Source: Candidatus Komeilibacteria bacterium RIFCSPLOWO2_01_FULL_45_10
Lineage (GTDB): Bacteria; Patescibacteriota; Patescibacteriia; UBA1558; UBA10009
Direction: 5' to 3'
NCBI GenBank assembly: GCA_001818835.1
Contig: MHKL01000030.1
Coordinates: 3,037-13,419 of the forward strand
DNA length: 10,383 nt
Of this stretch, positions 5,511-10,383 are shown one piece after another. The notes under the pieces are model-generated. The model was given only the letters and a program-made list of their open reading frames with translations, was not told the origin of the DNA and searched no databases. Within the stretch, counting starts at the first letter, position 1, and each line of letters starts with the position of its first letter. The position numbers were made by a program, and so were the translations under genes.

Positions 5511-7373
5511 TTATTGGACAATTTCTTCTGTAGAAGTCGGCGTGGCATTTTGTTCAGTCGGTTGTTTCCCCACCAAGCATTTTTCCGGCCAGGGAATGTA
5601 ATGGCTGGAAAATCTTTGTTTTTTAACGGCGCCGTCGGGATAAGTCACGGTGTAGTCAAAATAGGCGTCAGCGCCGGCATGGGGCTTTTCAATACATTTT
5701 TCTTCGCCGGGCTTAAGCTCGTCGGTTTCCAGGTAAATCGTTTCGCCAGCCGGCTTGATGTTGGAAACAACGGAATCGGTCTGCTCGCTCAAGCGGCCGT
5801 CGGCCGTGCCCCAGAAATCAAAATACAAATCATCGCCCTCAATTCTCGTTTGGATCAAAATCTGCCGGCCGGTATCGTTGGTGAATTTAAAATCGGGGCT
5901 GGGGCTGTAAATGGTGGCGTCTTTGCCGGCTGGTTCGTAATAAACCACGCGATAGGAATGGTTGCGCCTTTCCACAATCGGCAGACCCGCGGCCAAAGCC
6001 GCCCGAAAAACCGTGGTGCCGATTTGGCACAGGCCGCCGCCGTATTCGGGAATGGTTTTGTCGCCTTTAATTACCAGTTCCGGCAAGTACCCCGCTGCCT
6101 GGTCAACTTCGCCCAGGGCGTCAAGCAAGGAAAAAGTTTCGCCGGGCTTGATCAGGATGCCGTTTAAGGCGCTAGCGCCAACCGCGATATTGTGGCGCCG
6201 GTTTTTGGGGCTGCCTTTGAAGTTGGAATGGCCGGTGCCGATAATTTCATTAATGCCCAAGTCGTTGAGGCTGGCGGTGGTGATTTTGGCTTTGGTTTCC
6301 TTAACCACCAGCGGGATTTCCGTTTGGTTGTTTTTCAAAAATTCCGCGGCGATTTTTTCAAAACTTTTTTCCAAATCAAGGTCGCGGCCGTCCTGGCTGC
6401 TCTGAAATTCGGTGACGCGGCCGTTTTTGATTTCAAATCTGGCCTCCAAAGTCGGCTTAAAAATATCAGGCGCGATGTTTTTTTCAAGATAAGCAAGGGT
6501 CGTGGAAGCATCTAACCCCAAAGTCAGATTTTTTCCTTCCTTAACAAAAATCAGCCAGTCCTTAAAATCCTGGTTAGACACTGTCCATTTTTGATTTTGA
6601 TAGGTGAGCGTCAATGAATCTTGATTGACTTTGTCTTTCAGCTGATTAATGAGAAAATCGGGGATTTGGTCTTTTTTGATTTGCGGCTCGCTGGTGACTA
6701 ATTCCAGGGCAATCGGCTCACGGGAAAGATTTTGAATGCGCCTCAGCGATTCCCGGATGATTTTTTGATAGTCAAAAGCCGTGCCGGTCGCTTCCGCCTG
6801 GATCGTGACGGTTAGATCCTGGCTGATTTGGGGCCAGGCCTCTTTTTTAGGGACAGTGAATTTATCGAGGTTTTGCTTTAAAGCAAGGAGAAATTGCTCA
6901 TTTTTAAAATTAAATTTGAGAGGAATGTTTTTCCCCAGGAAACGGGCGGAGAGTTGCTCCAGGAAATTCTGGCGGTAGCCCTTTTTACGGCCGACCAGAT
7001 ACGCCTCATCAGCCGTTTCCGGGACGTTAAAGCTCACCAGTTCGTAGGCAATATCCGGCTCCGCAGCCAGTAAAGTGGTGGCAATCGCGATCTCCTGATT
7101 TTTAAACTGATACTTCAATCCCGTTTTAATGAAATCATCAACTTTATTCTGCCAGTCTTCCACCGCTTGCGCATGGCTTAAATTGCCCAGCGGTTCATTG
7201 TTGATTTTAACGCCCGGAAAAAAGCGGTATTGGTAGGCATGAGCGTAACTTAAGGCGGCCAAGGCCAGCGCCGTGGCCATAATCAAAAAAATGGTTACCC
7301 CTAGCAGTAACCATTTCATCAGCCGCGGCCGCGGATAAGAAATTTTATTGTTGTTGGGTATTGAGAATGTCAT
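5511..7373 (-). CDS. VanW family membrane-anchored protein
   Basis: A 620-residue envelope protein. A short cytoplasmic tail precedes one transmembrane helix (about 20-43), then a long extracellular part. Residues about 50-370 look like the repeated alpha/beta modules often found before VanW (PG_binding_4-like), with FPGVKINNEPLGNLSHAQA as the first unit. The VanW domain is about 372-522: GTGHSNFKGSPKNRRHNIAVGA, KPGETFSLLDALG, the hallmark EYGGGLCQIGTTVFRAAL (443-460) and NHSYRV. Residues about 523-597 end in a G5-like strand-rich stretch (YTVTYPDGAVKKQRF), then a polar tail. VanW occurs in some vancomycin-resistance clusters, but its function is unknown; there are no vanH/A/X genes here, so resistance should not be inferred. 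It follows hsp20 closely and is likely cotranscribed. The ATG is the only start in this frame after an upstream stop. Confidence 0.9.
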   Translation of the reverse strand: MTFSIPNNNKISYPRPRLMKWLLLGVTIFLIMATALALAALSYAHAYQYRFFPGVKINNEPLGNLSHAQAVEDWQNKVDDFIKTGLKYQFKNQEIAIATTLLAAEPDIAYELVSFNVPETADEAYLVGRKKGYRQNFLEQLSARFLGKNIPLKFNFKNEQFLLALKQNLDKFTVPKKEAWPQISQDLTVTIQAEATGTAFDYQKIIRESLRRIQNLSREPIALELVTSEPQIKKDQIPDFLINQLKDKVNQDSLTLTYQNQKWTVSNQDFKDWLIFVKEGKNLTLGLDASTTLAYLEKNIAPDIFKPTLEARFEIKNGRVTEFQSSQDGRDLDLEKSFEKIAAEFLKNNQTEIPLVVKETKAKITTASLNDLGINEIIGTGHSNFKGSPKNRRHNIAVGASALNGILIKPGETFSLLDALGEVDQAAGYLPELVIKGDKTIPEYGGGLCQIGTTVFRAALAAGLPIVERRNHSYRVVYYEPAGKDATIYSPSPDFKFTNDTGRQILIQTRIEGDDLYFDFWGTADGRLSEQTDSVVSNIKPAGETIYLETDELKPGEEKCIEKPHAGADAYFDYTVTYPDGAVKKQRFSSHYIPWPEKCLVGKQPTEQNATPTSTEEIVQ

Positions 7374-7434
7374 TGAGCAGTTCTTTGGTTGATTCTTCGG
7401 TTTGGTCGGCCGTTGCCTCTTCTTGATTAATCAT
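7345..7434 (-). CDS. Possible 29-residue acidic small ORF between hsp20 and vanW
   Basis: The ATG overlaps the hsp20 stop by 8 nt (ATGATTAA), and the frame then runs 29 codons to a TAA that lies 29 nt inside vanW in another frame. The peptide is rich in Glu, Thr, Gln and Asp (begins MINQEEATADQ, ends NTQQQ). It could couple translation of the two genes or be chance. It could also be the real N-terminal tail of the VanW protein joined by a frameshift near the AACAACAATAAAA stretch. No homologue is recognised. Confidence 0.25.
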   Translation of the reverse strand: MINQEEATADQTEESTKELLNDILNTQQQ

Positions 7435-7918
7435 TTTCTTCCTTGACTTTAATGGAAATGGATTGGGATTTTTTGGCTTTGGGTAGGGTAATGGTCAAAA
7501 CGCCGTTTTTTAAAGAGGCCTCCACTTTTTCCGGCATGATTTCCACGGGCAGGATAATGGAGCGCGAGAAGCCGCCCCAGTAGCATTCCTGGTAGAAAAA
7601 ATCGTCTTCGGAAATAGTTTCGTCAACCTCCCTTTTCCCGCGGATGGTCACCATGTCGTTGTTGATGGAAATATCAATGTCTTCCGGGCTGACGCCGGCA
7701 ATGGTTGATTTGATGACAATGGCGTCCTTGGTCTGGAAAACGTCAACCGAAAGCTGGCCCTCCTCATAGTCCTCGTCCAGCCATTTTTCTTCCTTTGATT
7801 CTTTGGTTTCCTTGGTGGCCACTTTTTGTTCTGCCGGCGATTCGTCAGCCAAAAAAAAGTCGTCTTCTTCCGCTGGCGCCGGTTTTTTGATGCCGATATT
7901 TTTCCCGAAAAGTTTCAT
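7427..7918 (-). CDS. Small heat shock protein (Hsp20 / alpha-crystallin family)
   Basis: An ATP-independent holdase chaperone forming oligomers in the cytoplasm. Numbering is from the ATG (163 residues, normal). An acidic, flexible N-terminal arm (about 17-55) is followed by the alpha-crystallin domain (about 56-147), with AGVSPEDIDISINNDMVTIRGKRE and the conserved GVLTITLPK (139-147); a C-terminal I-x-I element (ISI, 154-156) docks neighbouring subunits. A TTG 33 nt upstream is open, but it falls inside the promoter -10 region, which rules it out. The leader is only about 18 nt, with no heat-shock (CIRCE) operator or Shine-Dalgarno sequence visible. vanW follows on the same strand. Confidence 0.94.
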   Translation of the reverse strand: MKLFGKNIGIKKPAPAEEDDFFLADESPAEQKVATKETKESKEEKWLDEDYEEGQLSVDVFQTKDAIVIKSTIAGVSPEDIDISINNDMVTIRGKREVDETISEDDFFYQECYWGGFSRSIILPVEIMPEKVEASLKNGVLTITLPKAKKSQSISIKVKEEND

Positions 7919-7942
7919 AAGTTTATGCTTTAAAGCGACTAT

Positions 7943-7971
7943 ATTATACAATAATTTTATGCACAGGGCAA
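7943..7971 (-). promoter_or_regulatory. Sigma70-type promoter of hsp20
   Basis: Minus-strand TTGCCC (7966-7971), a 17-nt spacer and a perfect TATAAT (7943-7948). The start near 7936 gives a very short leader and fixes the translation start at the ATG at 7916-7918. Confidence 0.78.
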
Positions 7972-7998
7972 GTTTTAATAATTGACTAATAGATTAAT

Positions 7999-8057
7999 AT
8001 CAGCCACAGCCAGAGGCCGATAAGCCTATGGCTTAAAAGGCTGATCCGCCTATGGCG
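7999..8057. repeat. Intergenic hairpin cluster (GCCTATGGC type)
   Basis: ATCAGCC (7999-8005) pairs with GGCTGAT (8039-8045). Inside is TAAGCC-TAT-GGCTTA (8021-8035), and just beyond is CGCC-TAT-GGCG (8047-8057). The two small hairpins share the TAT loop and a GCC/GGC stem. With the tRNA and its signals this accounts for the hsp20-tsaD gap; no further gene was seen there. Confidence 0.6.
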
Positions 8058-8080
8058 TAGAATAATAGTTTTATAAAAAT

Positions 8081-8101
8081 AAAAACCGCTGCTGATGGCG
8101 G
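8081..8101 (-). terminator. Weak intrinsic terminator after tRNA-Glu
   Basis: On the minus strand CCGC (8098-8101) and GCGG (8086-8089) form a 4-bp stem with an 8-nt loop, followed by TTTTT-A-TTTTT. The stem is short, but position and T-run fit the end of the tRNA transcript. Confidence 0.5.
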
Positions 8102-8125
8102 AATCATTTTTTTAAAGTCAGATTT

Positions 8126-8200
8126 TGGTACCGAGTACGGGAATCGAACCCGTGTTACCAGGATGAAAACCTGGCGTCCTAGCCACTAGACGAACCCGGC
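8126..8200 (-). tRNA. tRNA-Glu (anticodon UUC), CCA encoded
   Basis: A complete cloverleaf of 75 nt including the 3' CCA. The acceptor GCCGGGT pairs with ACTCGGT (7 bp with two G-U pairs). The D-arm contains CTAGTGGCTAGG. The anticodon arm is CCAGG-TTTTCAT-CCTGG, with the anticodon TTC at 8165-8167. The T-arm is ACGGG-TTCGATT-CCCGT, and the discriminator is A. It decodes GAA and GAG. It has its own promoter and is divergent from tsaD. Confidence 0.97.
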
Positions 8201-8218
8201 TTAAAAAAGCTAAAAGCA

Positions 8219-8247
8219 ATAATATAATAAATTGAAGCAAAAGTCAA
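8219..8247 (-). promoter_or_regulatory. Promoter of tRNA-Glu
   Basis: Minus-strand TTGACT (8242-8247), a 17-nt spacer and TATTAT (8219-8224). Predicted start near 8212, about 12 nt before the mature tRNA 5' end. Confidence 0.78.
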
Positions 8248-8260
8248 GGTGTGGTAGTAT
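8232..8260 (+). promoter_or_regulatory. Putative tsaD promoter overlapping the tRNA-Glu promoter
   Basis: Plus-strand TTGAAG (8232-8237), a 17-nt spacer and TAGTAT (8255-8260). Its upstream half overlaps the -35 and spacer of the divergent tRNA promoter, so both could not be occupied at once. The leader would be about 70 nt, ending in TAACTAAT-type repeats with no Shine-Dalgarno sequence. Confidence 0.45.
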
Positions 8261-8336
8261 TTTTAAGTATAGGTGATTAGTAGAAAACTAAAACCTATCA
8301 ACTTAAACTAATTACCTAATCAACTGATTAACTAAT

Positions 8337-9512
8337 ATGAAAATCCTAGGCATTGAAACATCGTGCGATGAAACGGCGGCCGCGCTGCTGGAAATTACGA
8401 GTAACAAATTCCCCGCCTGCCATCGGCTTCGCCTCTGGCGAATGGCGGGCAGGCAAGTAACAAAAAAATCTCAAATTCCAAAATTCAATGTCCAAACATT
8501 GAGTAACGTTGTTTTGTCGCAAACGGAAATCCATAAAAAATACGGCGGGGTGGTGCCGGAAGTGGCGGCGCGCCAGCACGTTCAAGCGATTATTCCCGTT
8601 ATCAGCGAAGCTTTAAATGGGCAGAAGCCTGATTTAATTGCCGTCACTCAAGGGCCGGGACTGATTACCTCACTGCAGGTTGGCGTGCAGACGGCCAAGA
8701 CCTTATCTTATGTTTGGAGTGTGCCCCTGGCAGGCGTTAATCATCTGGAAGGGCATTTGTGGAGCTTTTTGTTGAAGCAAGAAAGCAAAGAAGCAAGAAA
8801 GCAAGAAAGCAAATATTCAAATAATCAAATACTCAAATTACCCGCCGTTGCCCTTATTGTATCGGGAGGTCATACTGAACTTATTTTAGTTAAGGGCATT
8901 GGTCATTATAAATTGATCGGGCAAACCAGGGATGATGCGGCGGGCGAGGCGTTTGACAAAGTGGCCAAGCTTTTAGATTTAGGTTTTCCGGGAGGGCCGG
9001 TGATTGCCCATTTTGCCAAAGAAGGCGATGCCACTAAAATCAAATTTCCCCGGCCAATGCTTGATTCCGGCGATTTTGATTTTTCTTTTTCCGGCCTTAA
9101 AACGTCCGTCAAGTATTATTTAAATCAGATTGTACCGTCAGGCAATTTAAGCCAGAAAATGACCAATGATATCTGCGCCGGTTTTCAAAAAGCGCTGATT
9201 GATGTTTTAGTCAGCAAGACCGCCAGGGCGGCGCGAGAATTTAATGCCCAGTCAGTAATTTTAGGCGGGGGAGTGAGTGCGAATGAATTATTAATCGCAA
9301 CTCTCAAATCGCGAATCGCGAATTTTGGAATAAATTTTTATTATCCTGAAAAGCAATTTACCCCGCACCACTTTTTGCGCGCAAAAAGTGGTGCGGGGTT
9401 TACCGGCGACAATGCGGCCATGATTGCGCTGGCGGGATATTTCAATATCAAAAAATCCAGCCAAGCCAGCTGGAAAAAGTTAAACGCCGAGGCGAATTTA
9501 AGGTTAGTTTAA
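8337..9512 (+). CDS. tsaD: tRNA N6-threonylcarbamoyladenosine synthesis protein TsaD, with in-frame insertions
   Basis: Transfers the threonylcarbamoyl group onto A37 of ANN-decoding tRNAs (t6A), together with TsaB/TsaE/TsaC, none of which is in the window. Core motifs: GIETSCDETAAA (5-16), YGGVVPEVAARQH (69-81), GPGLITSLQVG (107-117), the metal site NHLEGH (His136, His140) and Asp358 in GDNAAMIALAG, SGGHTEL (176-182), GQTRDDAAGEAFDKVAKLLDLG, FSFSGLKTS, and GGGVSAN (310-316). All are intact, so function is likely kept. It has 391 residues, while the family is about 330-345. The extra length falls in three places that coincide with repeat DNA: residues about 22-54, about 147-166, and a 14-residue block (about 343-356) just before Asp358. 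The start gives the canonical N-terminus. Confidence 0.96.
   Translation: MKILGIETSCDETAAALLEITSNKFPACHRLRLWRMAGRQVTKKSQIPKFNVQTLSNVVLSQTEIHKKYGGVVPEVAARQHVQAIIPVISEALNGQKPDLIAVTQGPGLITSLQVGVQTAKTLSYVWSVPLAGVNHLEGHLWSFLLKQESKEARKQESKYSNNQILKLPAVALIVSGGHTELILVKGIGHYKLIGQTRDDAAGEAFDKVAKLLDLGFPGGPVIAHFAKEGDATKIKFPRPMLDSGDFDFSFSGLKTSVKYYLNQIVPSGNLSQKMTNDICAGFQKALIDVLVSKTARAAREFNAQSVILGGGVSANELLIATLKSRIANFGINFYYPEKQFTPHHFLRAKSGAGFTGDNAAMIALAGYFNIKKSSQASWKKLNAEANLRLV
8401..8464. repeat. Dispersed palindromic repeat, copy 2, inside the tsaD frame
   Basis: ACAAATTCCCCGCCTGCCA (8404-8422) and TGGCGGGCAGG (8443-8453) are identical to the intergenic copy at 5441-5483; the loop here carries an extra perfect TCGCC-TCT-GGCGA hairpin (8429-8441). 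The 8-bp direct repeat GTAACAAA flanks it (8401-8408 and 8457-8464, 56 nt apart). It encodes residues about 22-42 of TsaD, a stretch absent from ordinary TsaD proteins. Since 56 is not a multiple of three, either the unit boundaries differ from the direct repeat or a second indel restored the frame. Confidence 0.85.
8775..8838. repeat. Two adjoining 8-bp tandem arrays inside tsaD
   Basis: Nearly five copies of AAGCAAGA (8775-8813, one unit AAGCAAAG) are followed by three copies of an 8-bp unit NNTCAAAT (8815-8838). They encode the hydrophilic loop KQESKEARKQESKYSNNQIL, between the metal-site helix and the SGGHTE strand, where TsaD normally has a short variable loop. Slippage in an 8-bp array would shift the frame unless three units change together. 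Confidence 0.85.
9357..9404. repeat. Perfect 40-bp palindrome with flanking 6-bp direct repeat inside tsaD
   Basis: ACCCCGCACCACTTTTTGCG (9360-9379) is followed immediately by its exact reverse complement (9380-9399). TTTACC stands at 9357-9362 and again at 9399-9404, 42 nt apart. Deleting one 42-nt period restores QFTGDNAAMIA, the ordinary TsaD sequence. This is strong evidence for a frame-preserving insertion of a palindromic element with target duplication. Confidence 0.9.
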
Positions 9513-9520
9513 ATATTTCA

Positions 9521-9559
9521 GCAACCGGCTATCATCTTAATAGTTCAGGTTGCTTTTTT
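9521..9559 (+). terminator. Intrinsic terminator of tsaD
   Basis: GCAACC (9521-9526) and GGTTGC (9548-9553) enclose an inner CTAT/ATAG pair, and six T residues follow (9554-9559). It overlaps the end of the convergent membrane-protein gene; read on the minus strand it has no T-run. Confidence 0.78.
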
Positions 9560-9910
9560 GTTGCGCCAATTGATCAGAAACAAAATTCCTATAAAAAATG
9601 CGATTCCGGAAATTTGTATCGCCCAGGATAACATATACCATTCAAACGGATTCTTTAGCAGCAGTATAATATATAACAATCCGCCCAGAATAAAAGCAAC
9701 GCCCCCGACTATTTCATATTTCCATGAGATTATTAAAACTACCAGTAAAACCAAGGCTGGCAGATTATGCATCAACAGCCCCAAAACGGTTTGCCAAAAA
9801 TTTAGTTTCATATCAAAAATATCCAAGGACATCAACATTAAGAAGGCAACGAAGATTATGGATAATATTCGCGGTGCCCAATAGACGAATTTGCCGGTCT
9901 TTTTTGGCAT
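9545..9910 (-). CDS. Small four-helix integral membrane protein, function unknown
   Basis: 121 residues from the ATG. Hydrophobic segments at about 12-31, 38-62, 66-85 and 92-115 predict four membrane helices; the tail is NWRNKKAT. Recurrent features such as MSLDIF, FWQTVLGLLMHNLPAL and SWKYEIVGGVAFILGGLLYI resemble a widespread uncharacterised family of about 120 residues in bacteria and archaea (perhaps DUF7670, from memory). The frame is open further upstream only from a TTG inside the toxin gene; the ATG lies one base after the toxin stop (TAATATG), which points to translational coupling. The gene ends in TGA within the tsaD terminator. No enzymatic motif is visible. Confidence 0.8.
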   Translation of the reverse strand: MPKKTGKFVYWAPRILSIIFVAFLMLMSLDIFDMKLNFWQTVLGLLMHNLPALVLLVVLIISWKYEIVGGVAFILGGLLYIILLLKNPFEWYMLSWAIQISGIAFFIGILFLINWRNKKAT

Positions 9911-9911
9911 A

Positions 9912-10193
9912 TTATTTTTGTTGATAAATATCATGTTTACCGACTGAATAGAATCTGACAGTATTTTCATCAACAAATTCAAAGATAATTCTGTATTCAA
10001 AATTTATATAAAAAGACCAGAAACCTTTCAGTAAACCGTGTAATTTATGGGTTTTTAGCCTTGGGTCAAAGGGATTTTGCCGGAAGATTATTTCTTTTTT
10101 CTCTGCCAGTTTTTGGATCTCTTTAGGTAATCTTTGATACAAGCGGACAAATTTTGGTAAGTATAAGATTGTTAGAGAAAGATCGCTTTTCAT
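9912..10193 (-). CDS. Type II toxin of the RelE/YafQ/ParE superfamily
   Basis: At 93 residues it is typical for this fold. Pattern: a basic amphipathic helical hairpin (PKFVRLYQRLPKEIQKLAEKK), the NPFDPRL turn, KTHKLHGLLKGFWSFYI, EYRIIFEF, and the C-terminal strand FYSVGKHDIYQ. Candidate catalytic residues, by analogy with YafQ and RelE, are His49, His52, Arg68 and His87, which would make it a ribosome-dependent mRNA nuclease. It starts 9 nt after the stop of a gene resembling an RHH antitoxin, the usual antitoxin-toxin order. Which subfamily (YafQ, RelE or ParE) it belongs to cannot be settled by eye. Confidence 0.88.
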   Translation of the reverse strand: MKSDLSLTILYLPKFVRLYQRLPKEIQKLAEKKEIIFRQNPFDPRLKTHKLHGLLKGFWSFYINFEYRIIFEFVDENTVRFYSVGKHDIYQQK

Positions 10194-10202
10194 AAAACAA
10201 AT

Positions 10203-10383
10203 TTATCTTAAATCTTTAAGGGATTTTAAAACCTTGCCCTTTCCGGCCATAAATTGTTTGCGGTCTTTTTTCAATTCCTCGGCCAGTTTATAAGTATTCC
10301 AAAGACGCAAAAGATGACGAAAAAATTCGCTGGTAGAAGCATAGTCGCCGGTTTTAACAGCGGTTTTTACGGTTTTAGCCATA
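10203..10383 (-). CDS. Ribbon-helix-helix antitoxin, N-terminus probably outside window
   Basis: The last 59 residues are visible, beginning MAKTVKTAVKTGDYASTSEF. The block TGDYASTSEFFRHLLRLW matches helices A and B of ParD/CopG-type ribbon-helix-helix antitoxins, and the following Lys/Glu-rich tail would wrap the toxin. The ATG at the edge falls where RHH proteins have already finished the DNA-binding beta strand, so it is probably internal and the true start lies beyond the window. RHH antitoxins bind the toxin and repress their own promoter, which here would also be outside the window. Confidence 0.75.
   Translation of the reverse strand, partial: MAKTVKTAVKTGDYASTSEFFRHLLRLWNTYKLAEELKKDRKQFMAGKGKVLKSLKDLR

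Noticed and set aside
5511..7373. Vancomycin resistance suggested by the VanW domain
   Set aside because: VanW is widespread outside resistance clusters, and no vanH, vanA/B, vanX or vanRS gene is present.
7919..7951. Upstream TTG start for Hsp20
   Set aside because: It coincides with the promoter -10 region, upstream of the predicted transcription start.
8775..8838. CRISPR-like repetition
   Set aside because: The units are only 8 bp, directly adjacent without spacers, and lie inside an open reading frame.
9911..10000. Longer form of the membrane protein starting at a TTG
   Set aside because: It would overlap the toxin gene by about 90 nt and add a non-membrane stretch; the ATG at 9908-9910 has a natural coupled position.

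Overview
The window most likely comes from a Candidate Phyla Radiation / Patescibacteria (Parcubacteria-like) genome. This is inferred from the gene set and style, not from a marker phylogeny. The reasons are compact housekeeping genes, 'trimmed' enzymes (a bare amidohydrolase barrel), a NusB-NUDIX fusion, no recognisable Shine-Dalgarno sequence before any start codon, short AT-rich tandem repeats next to several starts, and many small palindromic repeats. Conserved genes contain no in-frame TGA, so the standard bacterial code fits. By eye the GC content is moderate.

Layout. Positions 1-3062 (minus strand): a DHODH-family enzyme cut by the window edge, argininosuccinate lyase (argH) and a cytosine-deaminase-like amidohydrolase. 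They are separated by palindromic repeats, and the amidohydrolase has a leader ending in a terminator-like hairpin. Positions 3208-5086 (minus): an rpmF - nusB/NUDIX - rnc group for ribosome and RNA processing, driven by a strong promoter upstream of rpmF. Diverging from it on the plus strand is a strong extended -10 promoter, a long rod-shaped RNA of about 190 nt and an intrinsic terminator. This is the best candidate for an unannotated RNA gene (6S-like shape). Positions 5511-7918 (minus): a VanW-family membrane-anchored envelope protein and a small heat shock protein with a clear promoter. Positions 8126-8200: tRNA-Glu(UUC) on the minus strand, divergent from tsaD (8337-9512, plus). Positions 9545-10383 (minus): an RHH antitoxin (cut by the edge), a RelE/YafQ-type toxin and a four-helix membrane protein one base downstream of the toxin.

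The most striking observation is tsaD, an essential tRNA t6A gene. It is about 55 residues longer than usual because three foreign-looking DNA segments are carried in its open frame. These are a dispersed palindrome that also occurs between genes at 5441-5483, two back-to-back 8-bp tandem arrays, and a perfect 40-bp palindrome flanked by a 6-bp direct repeat just before the metal-binding Asp. Removing 42 nt at the last site restores the canonical protein sequence. This resembles in-frame palindromic-element insertion as known from Rickettsia.

Functionally the window combines nucleotide/arginine metabolism, translation and RNA maturation (L32, NusB, RNase III, tRNA-Glu, TsaD), envelope and stress proteins, and a toxin-antitoxin module. 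No CRISPR array, transposase, prophage or rRNA gene was seen.
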